Position numbers and translations under genes: made by a program. DNA of 64,000 bases from Phlebotomus papatasi (Eukaryota; Arthropoda; Insecta; Diptera; Psychodidae), in assembly GCF_024763615.1 (NCBI RefSeq), contig NC_077224.1, positions 39,814,712 to 39,878,711 on the forward strand, written 5' to 3'. The notes beneath the pieces were generated by a model, which did no database searches, was not told where the DNA came from, and was given only the letters and a program-made list of their open reading frames with translations. This document shows positions 11,830-23,972 of this stretch, piece after piece (position 1 is the first letter of the stretch; each line of letters starts with the position of its first letter).

Positions 11830-12787
11830 TAGTGCTAACCACACATGCAATTGGCACGTCTAAAGTTGCTTAAGATACACTTTTACCAATATCCTGTCCA
11901 GTGATCAACATTCTATTTCTAAAATTCTCGATAGTCTAATCTAACAACTTCTCAATTGCTTACATAATAACTTATTTTCAAAATTTTTAATGAAATAATT
12001 GTGAATAATTCACGATTCTTTACCCCCAAAATTCAACTCACAATCGAATTTTCAAGTATTGCGAGTTGCAAGTACCTCGAGGTCCCCCGTAAAGAATCTC
12101 AGCTACTATAAGCTTATCTGGGCTTATCACTGGTTATCTGGGCTTATTACTGCGCTTATTATTGGCCGCGGTCCTATAGTACTCACTCACAAATTCATAT
12201 TATTTATTCTCATATTATATCCACTCCTAGCTGAAGTCTGACGATTAGTTAATTTTTTCCTTCTGCATATCGAGGACATACAAAAAACATGTGGTCTAAA
12301 TCTTCACTAATAACACACGTGTCACATAAAGGATTGTCGACACAGTTGATTCTAAAACAAGTGGGCTTTACATTTTTAGTGTGACCGGACAACAAATGAC
12401 AAAATTTTACAATACTACCCCTGTCCAAATCGGTAAACTTACGCTTATCACTATCATTCCACATAGAGTAAGTGTACCAAATTTCGGCATAGTTGTATGC
12501 AATCGCCAAAGTCTCAAGTTTGAAATGTAATATTTTTAATACACATTGGATTTTTTTATTCCTTCGTCTGAAGGAGTGTTGCTTGGAACCTTGTAAACAG
12601 TTTATCATCTTTATTTACTCTAATATCATTCTTAAAACATTTTAAAATGAATAAAAATGTAGACATAGCTTTCGTGCCCTATTTCGACCATCTTCATTCT
12701 CATAGTTCCTTCGGGAATTTTTCCAATGTTTTTTCTCATCATTTCGTTTGTCGAAGCTACATTTTTTGTTATTCTTTTGCATTATAT

Positions 12788-13182
12788 TGGATGAGATCAT
12801 ATATTCTGTCACTAGAAGAGGTTGAAAGTTTGGAGTGGTATATCTCAGCTCCTGATGAACATAATTGGATGAGTGAACTATTGTTGAAAAGCTTGGTTCA
12901 TAAGCTTTTAGAATCTGGTATACTTAATCTGCTATGGATAAACCATGGTCATCCAGAACCATTTATGTCGAGGAAGACACATTTTGCAACGTCTTTTTTG
13001 GCCATCTACTTCTGGGACCAGGAGTGACCCACTTTTCTCGCACAAGGGCTATTTGTTAGAGCAACTCAAAGGGTATAATTTGTAGAAGAAACTTTTTTCT
13101 TGGACATGTTACTTTTTTTTATTCATCGACTTTTGCAAGAATTTTGAAGTGTTAAACGCAAGGAAAAAATTACAGAAATCCT
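12788..13182 (+). repeat. Left arm of long hairpin, with protein-like frame
   Basis: The same sequence recurs inverted at 13324-13717. In this arm the frame includes WMRSYILSLEEVESLEW, then ISAPDEHNWMSELLLKSL and LESGILNLLWINHGHPEPF, broken after about 13027 by small indels and stops. The coding-like ~230 bp shows no mismatch with the other arm that I can find, while the loop-proximal part differs at scattered positions. The end of the frame (helix, then LLESGIL.LLW) weakly resembles the C-terminal lobe of insect ionotropic receptors. That resemblance is speculative. Confidence 0.75.
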
Positions 13183-13323
13183 AAAAGAGTGGTTTCTGGA
13201 GGGGAAGGATAGACGTGGGGATGAAATTGATGTGATATTTGGATTCCTTGGATCAACTTATGGGGGAGTACTTAGAACATTCCAAGTCGATATCTTCATT
13301 AGTTTTTCCAGAAAATGAGATAG

Positions 13324-13717
13324 AAGGATTTCTGTCATTTTTTTCTATGCGTGTAAAATGTTAAAATTCTTGCAAAAGTGGATGAATAAAAAAAAGTAAG
13401 ATGTCCAAAAAAAAGTTTCTTCCACAAATTGTACCTTTTGAGTTCCTCCAACAAACAGTCCATGTGCGAGAAAAGTGGGTCACTCCTGGTCCCAGGTAGA
13501 TGGCCAAAAAAGACGTTGCAAAATGTGTCTTCCTCGACATAAATGGTTCTGGATGACCATGGTTTATCCATAGCAGATTAAGTATACCAGATTCTAAAAG
13601 CTTATGAACCAAGCTTTTCAACAATAGTTCACTCATCCAATTATGTTCATCAGGAGCTGAGATATACCACTCCAAACTTTCAACCTCTTCTAGTGACAGA
13701 ATATATGATCTCATCCA
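13324..13717 (-). repeat. Right arm of long hairpin, with the same protein-like frame
   Basis: Reverse complement of 12788-13182, separated from it by a 141-bp spacer (13183-13323). The minus-strand frame stays open longer here, from about 13777 to 13361. A transcript crossing both arms would fold into a stem of about 390 bp, as in hairpin-RNA loci. Confidence 0.75.
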
Positions 13718-14024
13718 CATAGAAATTCGAGGTACAAAAAAGGTGGCCGGAATTGCAAGTTGGCCGGAATTTGGCACACTTACCCTATCTTGCCATTACT
13801 CGCACCGCACATGTCACTTTTTAGCTTACTGTAGTAGTCATCAGGAGTACTTTTAGTACTAAGCCTATCCATGATTATCGTCGAATTTTGTTTTGCGCAA
13901 TTTCTGTGAGTGTTTTGAGTCTTGTTGGAACTTTTAGTATCTCTCTTAGCAAAATTGTTCTATGCCAACGTCTTCAGATGTCCTTCCAGGATAAATTTAC
14001 AATACAATTATGTTAAATATAAGG

Positions 14025-16738
14025 GTGGTGCGACTATATAAGTAAGTTATACTAACCTCAATTGGTTAAAGTTCAATTGGCGCACCCCTGTATATTATTA
14101 ATTGTTCTATTCAAATGACTTAAATTCGCTATATAGATATAGATAGTGAAAAAAGTTAATAAAAGTAATTTAGGCGTTATTACCGTTGATTGACTAAATT
14201 CCGCTTATTTTGAAGATTTGTAGTGAAAAGTACCTATATGACTATTTTATTGCATTTAGTACGAAGAGTATGAATGAATGCCGTAGCCGTAGATTAACAA
14301 CTTCTGGGCTTCACTATTTACTGTTGGTATCTTGCCTACCAATTCATAAGAATTCATAAAGTCTTCTAACTAAAATCAACTTATACAGCCCTATTTCATA
14401 ATTCAAATTGTACTGGAGCATGAATTTATAAATAAATATATCAGTGAATAAAAAAAAAACAAGTGTTATAAATAAAGTACTGATTTTTTGTATGTAATTT
14501 GAAATGATTATTTAGAATTAAGGGGTGTATAATAGTCGAAAGTATACACACGCAAAAACAACTTAAAAATTAGTCATGTTTTATGATTTTCAGTATCTAT
14601 TAAAATTTGCACAAAAGACAAAAAAAGCTTAAGTTCTGTGAGAACTGTTCAAAGCATTGTACAATGTTGTATATCAAAAGAAACTCTTTTTTTTACTCAT
14701 TCAGAGTTCATCAACTTCTTGCTTCAATAATTAAGCAAATTTGATGTTTTTGTCAGAATGTTTCTTTTATAGTACATTTTCTAAGAATTATGGAACAATA
14801 ATAAATTTATATTCTTTGAAAAAAAAGGAAGAAAAAAGAGAAGCACTTTGTGAGAATAGTTTTCAAAGAGTTACATTTTACATCCAACTCTGTGTTATTT
14901 CCATGCAATTAGATATTGAAATGTTATCCATTTCATGATTCTTTTCGCATCGACATAAATCCAATGTGTTGCATTGTATTCTGCTATAATACTTTTTATA
15001 TTTTTTTTCTACTGGTTCGAAGCTAAAAGACATCCAGTTTAACGAGCTTGTGTTTAAGTTCAATGTTTGAACTTGACAATCAAGGGGAGAATGGCATAAG
15101 AAGAAGTCAAAGAGGACTTAGAAGAACTAAAGAGTTGTCTATTGGCTGAAATTTTAGTCATCGTGTATTCAAGCGGAATAGCGTAGATTGTAGAATATTG
15201 GCAGAAGCAACATTAGTATAATTATTTAGTAGAAAAGAAGACGAACATGTTTCTCTCCAAAGAATACAAACTATTCAATCAAAGTGGATGTTTATGTAGA
15301 ATTTCCGGTTATTTCTAATAGTACATACAACATAATTTATTGATTTTCAATGTGTTGTGCAACATATAATTCTGTCATTGCAATCAAACTTGAACAATTA
15401 GCTGTTTTTGCCACTGTCAAGTTGTTCTTAGGCAGAAAAGAGGGGTTCTATAAGTGCACGATAAATTCTAAGCTCTGACTTTTGCGGGGCAAGATGAGTG
15501 CTAACAGATGTTCCAAGTCACTTAATACAACAAAAATTGAATAAATGCGCAGCAGATCGAATGTATCAAGTGAAATGGAATTAAATTAAAGTGCGTAAAA
15601 TTACAAAACAATTATCAATTCAATCAATCACTTACTGCAAATTTTGCAATCAATTTTTCTTCACCTAACGGCACTCATCATTTTTGATTGGATTAATAAA
15701 CTCGAGGACGTTGGACGAAGAGATAGGAATGTGGTTGAGCTGAAAAAAAAGACCGTGATGGCCCATGAGTAAACATCATATTTCAATTTATTAGATGAGC
15801 GTAGATTCATTTAGAAAAGTTGTCAAGTGGGAAGCATGAATCTGAATCTTTTTTTTTGTATTTGATCTGTTTGTAATTCTTCTACACTCAAGTCTAATCT
15901 GATTATCGGATCAAAATTTACCGAAATAATATTTCTTAGGCAGAAAGTGGTGGATGATAAAAAAGAGGTTAAGGAAAACACCACGCATTTCTTCTTATTT
16001 GAACTCCAATTCGACAGTTTTGCTTAGCATTGCCAAAAAAATTATTATTTTTTGTTTGCAAAATTTATATATCATCAAATTTATTCGGTCAATAGATCAG
16101 TTGATCATGATGAGATGCTCCACGTGAAAGAGATTACAAAAGACATGTTTTATTTGGAAAGGATATGCTCATCAGTAAGATAAGAAACAACAATTGTTAA
16201 AGTAAGAGTAGGTCGATTTAACTATATCGAACTTTGCAAAAATCAATCATTTTTAAGGAATTGCGAAATAACTTTTATAAAGAAAGCACATAAAGGAATC
16301 TGAACAACCTAAATAAATTATATACTTCGAGTTCTATTAGAGCTATGTTCCAACTTGGTGCTCCTTGGATAATTGAAGAAAACCTTGAAATAAACGGTTT
16401 ATGTTTTTTTTTGTATTATTTAAATCGAAAATTAAATAGAGAGTGATTAAATGAATATTTTGTTAATTGTCTCAAAATCAAAGATAATAACAGTGATAAT
16501 CAAGATAATTTTAAAGATTTTTTTAAAGGTAATGGTAATTCTTACAAGTTGTTATTTTAGTATTTTAAAAGAACGAGAGACAAAAAGTGACAAGCCAAGA
16601 ATCAAAATAAAAGTGACAGAATATTCAAATTTTTATCATTCTTTTCCTTCATAAACCTCATGAAACACCCAAAGTTTTAAAAGATTTGTGCAGAGAATAC
16701 TGAAAAAATAAGTTTTTTTTGTCTTCTTTTACAGGATG
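14025..16738. other. Intergenic stretch, little recognised
   Basis: 14025-14093 has a weak inverted pair (AGGGTGGTGCG and GGCGCACCCCT) that could be a tiny degraded element. The rest is AT-rich with no supportable gene. Confidence 0.45.
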
Positions 16739-16740
16739 TA

Positions 16741-17694
16741 GGGGGAACTGGGGCAGTAGTAATCTGGGGTAGTTGTAAACACTGTGATTTTTTTTCATTA
16801 ATTTTAAGACTCCAGAGGATAAAACCCATAAGCATTCATAGATACCATGGGGATGTATGTCCACAGATAAATTGGTCAATAAAATCCTAATATACTTTAA
16901 AAATAAAAATCATTTTCCTGAAAATGTTGATATTTCGATTATTTTGATCATTTGGATTTCCACCTGGAAATTAAAAATTGTGTAAAATAATCGAAATGTA
17001 GCAATACCAGTTCTTTCCTATATCTTTTAGGATTATATTAATGCATTTACTAGAGAAATTGAGATTCTCATTATTTCAAAAGAATTAATAATTGGTCAGA
17101 AAACAGCATTTAGGGTAGATGTAATCAGGCAATTTCAATTTCACAAAATGAGTAGGTAAAAGAGCGGGAAATTGACCTTCATGCGAAATATCTATAATTC
17201 ATAGATTACGAAAAAAATTGGTGGCGCTGTGTTCAATAAAAAGTCACATGATGTGAAAATATGGGGAAACTCTATTGAAAAGTGTCTTTGATATGCATGC
17301 TTTTACTTTTTTTGCTATTTTAATTATTCTTTGTAAAAAGTGTCGTGATTTTTTGAAAAATATGCAGTCTTTTTATATCTCTTAAGTAATTAAAATAATC
17401 GAAAGTGGTGCAAAGTTAATTTCAAGGGTGGAAAAAAGGTGTTTACTTCCTCCCCAGAAAGTGGTTACTTCTACCCCAGGTATTTTGTGAAAAGAGAAAA
17501 ATGCACAGGGACACAAATTTTATTTTTATGGAAAACTCAATTGTTTTCCAGCATCCGCATTACCCTCGACGAATTGCCTATACCCAAGGGTAAAACATGA
17601 GCTAAGAAATATTTTCCAAAAAATCACGGTGTCCTTGGAAAATCACCTCAAATTCGCATGTATCGAAAATGATTACATGTGCCCCAGTCTCCCC
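16741..17694. mobile_element. Long MITE, TIR GGGGGAACTGGGGCA
   Basis: 954 bp, TA flanks (16739-16740, 17695-17696). Left end GGGGGAACTGGGGCAGTAG; right-end complement GGGGAGACTGGGGCACATG. Internal CCCCAG words at about 17453 and 17476 echo the termini. No coding sequence recognised. Confidence 0.8.
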
Positions 17695-17817
17695 TACAAA
17701 AGATGATCCATATTTATTATTTTTCAAAATTTTATATGTTATGTGATTGTTTTCATAATATTTTAGATTTAATGAAACTCGTTGATCGTTTTAGACTTTC
17801 CCTCTGGCGATTCTTTA

Positions 17818-18205
17818 ATAAAAGGGGTCGAAAAGCATCCCAGGCATTACTGAGTGCTCAAACTCGTGACTTAGATGCTATACCTCAAAAATACTTTCGC
17901 ATCATTGACCGCTTACTGGTTCTCAACTTATTTGAACTGATTCATTAATCATAAGATCACCCAAAATGGCTTCTTAGGAGTAATACAATTAATTTTATGA
18001 TAAAAATTATTTACTCGTTATGAATCGGTAATTAACTGGTTTTATTAGAACCGCTTCAGACGTATTAAAAATTCCAAGTCTTTTCCAAAGAGCCCAAACA
18101 TGGCCCAATTCGGTTAATAAATGTGCTTTCTAGAACCTTTTAAACCTTTGACCTTGAAAAACCGTTATTAGGAATGATTCAACGTATTCGTATAAGAACG
18201 AAGAT
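17818..18205 (+). repeat. Dispersed repeat R1, long copy
   Basis: Contains CTTAGATGCTATACCTCAAA, a GAATCGGTAATTAACTGGTT-type segment, TTTTCCAAAGAGCCCAAACA and TTGACCTTGAAAAACCGTTA followed by GGAATGATT, in the same order as at 26818-27185. Copies in this window: 8533, 17818, 26818, 29746, 30298, and 63345 (minus). No TIR is seen; the type is unknown. Confidence 0.65.
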
Positions 18206-18293
18206 CTGAAGGGAATATTATGAAAGCTAACGGACGTGAATCCTCTCATTCCCGAACGTCACAGTAAAGTAAGTACTTTCTGTCTATCCTGTA

Positions 18294-18520
18294 GGGGAAA
18301 GTACTCTCTCTCTCTCTTAGAACGTTCATGCCTTCGAATAATGTGAATTTTCTTTTAATTTTCCTAAGAGACTTAGACTTACACATTTCTATTATATATT
18401 AGTTGATTTATGATCAATTATTGATAATTCCGTGATAATTTAGTGTAAATCTCTTACGAAAAGCGAAAGAAATTCACATTATTCGAAGGCATGAACGTTC
18501 GAAGGGAGAGCACCTTCCTC
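18294..18520. mobile_element. MITE, TIR GGGGAAAGTACTCTCTC
   Basis: 227 bp, TA flanks (18292-18293, 18521-18522). Arms include AACGTTCATGCCTTCGAATA then ATGTGAATTT on the left and their complement on the right, giving a nearly full-length palindrome. Confidence 0.85.
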
Positions 18521-18524
18521 TACG

Positions 18525-19150
18525 CAAAGACAGAGCGCAATTCAAAACGAGTGTATCAGGAAGGTAAACAAGATTAAATATGCAAAACTCGAAGTGTTTG
18601 TTTACCTGAAAAAAGCCATCACCCCAATAACAAGACCTAATGAGGATGAATCATGAATTTGGTACCTTGCCCAGAATCGAGAAATATTCTAAAACGCTTT
18701 CTATTTTATCAGCCAATTTCTCTTCTTTGTAAAAATGGTGACTTAACATAAAAACTTGATGATTGTACAAACTTCTTCTTCGTCTTCCTCGCTTTAAAGT
18801 GTTAGGCCGGATGCTTTGACAACGTCCACACAGCCTGGTACAAAATTCACTAATTTTGCTTACATTTTTTGATATATTAGCTATGCTATAAAACCCATAA
18901 AATAGGGTTGCCATATAAGGAAGAGAGATTTTGACAAGCTCTTAATCCAGGCTTGACCATAAGAAATAATATTTAATCCTGATTTTACTTTAACTCTAGA
19001 GTAGAGTTAATATATGGTGCAATTTTAATTATTCCTCGGTTCAGCATTCAGCTGTTATAGCGCTATGAAAAATCTATGAATGTAGAACGTAGGTACAGTA
19101 GACTGTCGCTAATTAAATTCGAAAAAAGTTTGTTGACATTTTTCAAGTTT
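18525..19150. other. Intergenic stretch
   Basis: No gene recognised. A minus-strand open frame at 18651-18914 has no identifiable domain. A partial ACAGTAGACTGTCGCTAATT at 19094 is a stray terminus related to the next element. Confidence 0.45.
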
Positions 19151-19158
19151 GATTATTA

Positions 19159-19727
19159 CAGTAGACTCTCTCAAATTCGGGCATATGGGACCGAAATGTC
19201 AGCTGATTTGGACAGAAATTCGGGCGATAAAGTTTTTGAAATGCAACGATTTTTTATTCATGTGCATATAGATATTGAGTTTACACACTCATATATAACA
19301 TAAATTGCATGAAAATCCCTCAATAATGCAAAATCACATCAAAACTAAGACAAACCATGCCAAATTTGAGCATATTTGATTCATTTGATAATCATTATCA
19401 AACTTGAAAAATGACAACAAACTTTTTTTAAATGTAACCGCTGCCCGAATTAAAAAGTAGCCCGATCTTAAAAGAGCCGAATTTGTGAGAGTCTACTGTA
19501 TTATCAAATGAACCCAATATGCTCAAATTTGCCATAGTTTATCTGAGTTTTGATGTAATTTTGCATTATTAAGGGATTTTAATGAAATTTGCAATATGAG
19601 TATGTAAACTCAATATGTTATGCAGATCAATAAAAATCGTTGTATATCAAAAAGTTTATCGCCCGAATTTCTCTCAAATTCGTGTGACATTTCCGTCCCA
19701 AATGCCCAAGTATGAGAGAGTCTACTG
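19159..19727. mobile_element. MITE with TIR CAGTAGACTCTCTCAAATTC, compound
   Basis: Outer ends CAGTAGACTCTCTCAAATTC and its complement, TA on both sides (19157-19158, 19728-19729). The arms run at least 225 bp each. A second copy of the right terminus lies at 19472-19498, again followed by TA, so two ends are stacked. Either one element is inserted against another or one arm is duplicated. The CAGTAGACTCTC terminus is typical of pogo/mariner-like MITEs. Confidence 0.78.
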
Positions 19728-19859
19728 TAATACAATGAAATATCAAATAAACCACTTGAAATTATCCTATGTTTTCTAATGAATTTTCACAATAATTCTT
19801 TTCAGGGAAAATGATGTATCTTTTAAAGAAATATTGAAAAAACTTGAGTGCTACCACTG

Positions 19860-20113
19860 CACTGAGAGAAATCCGAAAAAGTAAAAATAACATTCCGGAA
19901 ATGTTAATTTTACCCTGCAGTATTTATCCGAAATCGGTGTAAATATTACCCATTTTAGGTGTATTGGGGGTTAAAGTTACCCTTTTTCATGTTAATTTTA
20001 CCCTTAAAAAGGTGTAAAATTAACATTAAAAAATCTTGATATAATTTTACACCTAAAAAGCGTTAAAGTTATGAAGAAAAAAAGTTAATCGCACCCTCTT
20101 TTTTTTCTCAGTG
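19860..20113. mobile_element. MITE, termini CACTGAG...CTCAGTG
   Basis: 254 bp. CACTGAGAGAAATCC at left and TTTTTTTCTCAGTG at right. The interior is full of alternating GTTAATTTTACCC and GGTGTAAAATTAAC words, so it is strongly self-complementary. Confidence 0.65.
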
Positions 20114-22498
20114 ACAAGACTCCCGTATTTCGTAGCTTCAAAGCTTTCCCTTAATTTTTCATGGAATAGGATGAAAACTTATAAAGATCTTCTGTAACTT
20201 AAACGAAAAAAAAACAAAAATAAGAAAAAAGGAATCCGTTCCACACAAACTAAATTTGTGGCTAAGAGTTGGGCTTCTGTAATATTAGTAATATTAACTG
20301 CAAGATTAGAAATAATTTTAGTTGAAGAAATCTCCTTGTGCATCTTCTTTGCCTAACCACAATAAAATCGCGGTAATCATGTTCATAGGTGCAATTTAAA
20401 ACAATTTTCAATTTTAATTAAATTCAGTCATTTGTGGTGAGTAAAGATGTGAATTTTTTGCTTCCCAAACACCAAGAGCATTTACTACGTAGAATTTAAA
20501 TTTTGTGCTCTTCATCAAGAGAAGGTGGGAGGTGAGAGAAGATTTTCTTGGTAACAAGAAGCAAAGAAATTGTATAATTTGAAAATACTCAAGTGGCAAA
20601 TTGCTCAAAACATTGTTTGCTCCTGAAGACAACATTGTGCATTATTGTGATTAAAATCAAAACTGTGTGCAAAAGGCTTGAAGCTCATGGCAGCATAACT
20701 CTTGACTTATTCTAAGCGTAGGTTCTATTGAAAAAAAAGCAAGAAGAAGAAATGCTTTGGTGAGACCTTCTTGAACGGGACAAATGCTAGCAGTATACAC
20801 TCTTCTTCTTTATAAATAAGCAAATATGTACGTTAGTCAATCTGTGAAGTTAGGACGTGAATATCATGCAGATGAGATGCCAATCGACCCCTCAGCAACT
20901 ATGTAAGGCTTGCCTTCTTGCTGGCCTGACATATAAAATTGTTTTGAGGAACAATACATAAATAATGCATGGGGCACATGCGGACTTGAGTCGATGATAA
21001 GTGAATTTTTCATCGAGTAGTCAAAATCGTGGTGAAGGATGGGTTGGGAGGTCAGGAGTTTGAGGCAGAAAGACAGAATAAGAATCCAGTGATTTGGACA
21101 AGCCAAATAAAGGAGAGATAGGAACTCGAAAAAGCCCGAAACTCAACTCTTTGGGGGGAATTTATGAAACGGTCATGTCTGAAAATCGTGAGCATTTCCA
21201 ATTTAGCTATTCATCCATGCCAAAAAGTGAACAACAAGTAGCACAATGGGAACCTCTCTTGTGCCCCTTATGTTCTGGAACTTATGAAAATCGCGACAAA
21301 AAATCCGTTTCACAAGTCCTTTGCTTAGATAGCTACCAACGTAGAGCAATAATGAGATTCACAAGTTTAGATCATTATAGGAATCAATAGAAGGGACTTG
21401 TTGCGATGTTTTAAAATTGCAATAGATATAGGAACTTTCTTTGTTCTCGCCACACGACATTACCCATCAAAAGAACCCTATAGTGAAGAAATGGTGAGAC
21501 TGATTTCAATTAAAAATTCTTCAATATTTATTCTTCATTCACACTGCATCATTAGTCATTCAATCCGCTGTGGGATAAAGGGAAAGAATCTCTGGTGGAT
21601 TTTTCTCATCTCAGAAAAAAAAACTTTTCTTATTTACTGCCACAATTTAGCATGGATTTCTCACAGGAGTATTGTCTGTCAGAATCACTGTTGAAGAAAT
21701 TCAAATTATTAATTAAATTTTAAGTGCAGACACCTGTACGGTAATAAAAGAGTGAAAAAAGAAGCAACAGTTTATGCATTGAAAATTAACGTAGAGATAA
21801 GAAAGAAAAATTCTTCAGGGGGCATACTATACATAATTTTCTATACTTTCTAGACATTAACAGCCTCTTAATACTTAACAAGCAATTCAAATTGTAAACC
21901 GCAGGGCAATTTTTTATAACTAGGGAGGGTGGGAGAGTTGTGCAAGTAGCTGGAGATTTTTTTTTAAGACTCATTCGCTAAACGTTTATGAACTATGTTC
22001 AAGTTAACTAAGTTATGCTAGTTTCTCATTTGGATATTGGTACAATAGAATAAGAAGAACCTGTTCAAAAGTGAACATTTGTTAGTAATTTCTATAAAAT
22101 ATTAAAATTTTGTTAATGTACCTAACAAAATGCAAGTGATATAACATTTTTTCATTACTTTATCTTTTCCTATAAAGGTAGATGTTCAAATTCGTCATCC
22201 GAGGATTCTTTTCGTGATTCTTTGTCTAAGATCATACGCCTCTTTTAGTTTCCCCAGCAGACAGGACTTTTAGGGTGGTTCACGGTTTAGTGTTCTCTAA
22301 GGATTTTTCGTAAACATAAAGATGCCGATACCAAAATTCATGAAATTTGATGAAATTGATCGATTTTGCAAAAAAACTAATTGCAACTATGGTTATTATT
22401 ATTACCGTTTTTATTAAGCCTTTAAGGACGAGGTCTTCAAAAATTAGGAGTGAAAAAAAAATTAGTTTTCTGACTTCTTAGACCAAAACCTAACTTAA
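20114..22498. other. Intergenic stretch, nothing recognised
   Basis: No supportable gene. 20600-21110 and 21094-21390 have moderately long open frames on opposite strands with no recognisable domain. A GGGAGGGTGGGAGAGTTG run at 21923 resembles a lone MITE terminus without a partner. Confidence 0.45.
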
Positions 22499-22710
22499 TG
22501 GGAAACTGGGGCACCACCAAACACGGGGTACCATCAAACACTGCGATTTTTTAATCGGATATTCGACTTCAGAGGATAAGACCTATAGGAATTTATAGGC
22601 ACTATAGGGATGCTTGTCCACTGAAGGAATGGTCGAGATAGTCCAAGTAGTTTAGAAATAAAAATTAGTGTTTGGTGGCATCCCGTGTTTGGTGGTGCCC
22701 CAGTTTCCCC
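22499..22710. mobile_element. MITE family F (GGGGAAACTGGGGCACC), copy 1
   Basis: 212 bp. Left TGGGAAACTGGGGCACC then ACCAAACACGGGG; the right end is its complement, followed by TA. About 85-90% identical by eye to 63594-63805, including the internal TTCAGAGGA.AAGAC segment. Confidence 0.87.
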
Positions 22711-23076
22711 TATAGAAGGCCCCAGGAATTAGGATACTCGTGTCCTTATCGTACTTAATGGGTTATCCATATGGATTTGCTATTCTAATTAACGAAATAC
22801 ATGGTTCCTGGCGATGCAACATCTAGATCCAGATGACATCAGGATGTCATTTCAAATGAGTGGAATCTTGAAGTTGTCATGGATTTCAGTTATCTCGAAT
22901 CGGTGCGGATGAGGGGTATCGAAATTAAGATAGAGGTTAACCAGAGGTTTGCAACGGAAGTAGAAGCTACTTTGCATTCGTTGATATTTCGATTAAGAAA
23001 CATTTAGCAGTAAACAAAGATCAAGATATACAGATCCATACTGAAGCTAGTTATTACGTATGGTTTAGAAAGAGTA

Positions 23077-23664
23077 GGGGAGACTGGGGCAAAAAGTCAC
23101 AAATCCTTTTGTTAAAAACGACCACTTGGGGTAAAAAGTAACAAAAGCTATGGAGCAAAAAGTAACAAAAACCGAAACAATTTGTGATGTCCCACGGTGA
23201 AAAGAAACGTTAATGCTATGTATCCCCGCTTGTTGTTTGCATTGGTCAAACGATTTGCAGTCTTTTGTGTGTTTTTTGTAAAATAGCTTGAAATGCGCTT
23301 TTCTCGCTCAGATAGAGAAAACGGTGTTTTACAAAGGTGTAGAAGAATAAATTTCCTATGAAAATATGTAATCTAGGTATTTTACTTAAATTTACGGAAT
23401 CCCGTAATAAAGCGAATCAAAATGTGATAATATCTTATGTCTGATACTATTTGCCCCAGTATTTTTGAGAATGATCACAAAATTACATTTTAGAAAACGG
23501 CTCGATAAATATATTTCCTTACAAAATAGAAGAAAATGACTTTCACAGAGTTGTAGAGCGGTAAATTTCCTATAAAACTGTGCGAATTGGAAATTTCGGA
23601 GGTGCACGGGTAGCTTGTGAAAAAATAAAATATCCGTTTTGTGAGTTTTTGCCCCAGTCTCCCC
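23077..23664. mobile_element. MITE, TIR GGGGAGACTGGGGCAAAAA
   Basis: 588 bp, TA flanks (23075-23076, 23665-23666). The complement of the right end reads GGGGAGACTGGGGCAAAAAC. AAAAAGTAACAAAA words are repeated near the left end. Inserted inside the RT remnant. Confidence 0.87.
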
Positions 23665-23796
23665 TACTGTTGACCCGCACAGAAGAATGAAAGCTGCTGA
23701 TGTGCGGTGTGTCTTACGACAGATCTACGGGTCTTTTCATGAGGCAGATAAAGGGGAATTCAGAATAAGGATAAACCATGAACTGAAGAGGCTTTA

Positions 23797-23972
23797 GGGG
23801 GAAGTAGGGCACCTTTGGAATTAGGATTTTTCACCTATTTTTAAATAAAATTGAGCCTTACCGTAATATAATTTACATAAACAGATTGATAAGCTAAATT
23901 ACTTTGTGATATGGCTCAGTTTAACTTTAACATAGGAGAAAAATCCCAATTTCAAAGGTGCCCCACTTCCCC
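23797..23972. mobile_element. MITE, TIR GGGGGAAGTAGGGCACC
   Basis: 176 bp. Arms GGGGGAAGTAGGGCACC then TTTGGAATT; the right end is the complement. A TA precedes; ATATA follows. Inserted inside the RT remnant. Confidence 0.82.

Larger units (their letters stand above)
12466..13785. mobile_element. TIR element carrying a long hairpin (family E, long form)
   Basis: 1320 bp. Left end GAGTAAGTGTACCAAATTTC, then GGCATAG; the right-end complement reads GGGTAAGTGTGCCAAATTCC, then GGCC. TA duplicated at 12464-12465 and 13786-13787. The same termini occur on the short element 47285-47702. The interior holds a 395-bp inverted duplication (see arms). No transposase is recognisable. Confidence 0.8.
12249..14024 (-). 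pseudogene. Non-LTR retrotransposon ORF2 3' end (RNase H / zinc-knuckle tail), interrupted
   Basis: Minus strand. The 12249-12463 part encodes the classic C-terminal tail of I/jockey-group ORF2: FCHLLSGHTKNV, then NPLCDTCVISEDLDHMFFVC and PRYAEGKN, with the C..C...H...C pattern. The other part, 13788-14024, carries diverged upstream sequence including MDRLSTKSTPDDYYSKLK. They are separated by a TA-flanked element (12466-13785). Across the junction, with one TA removed, the frame reads WQDMWNDSDKRKF, the W..xW motif typical of the RNase H/C-terminal boundary in these elements. This confirms a clean insertion. Frameshifts and truncation make it non-functional. Confidence 0.75.

Noticed and set aside
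20414..21390. Several medium-length frames on both strands
   Set aside because: No domain, no paired splice sites, and frames conflict with one another.
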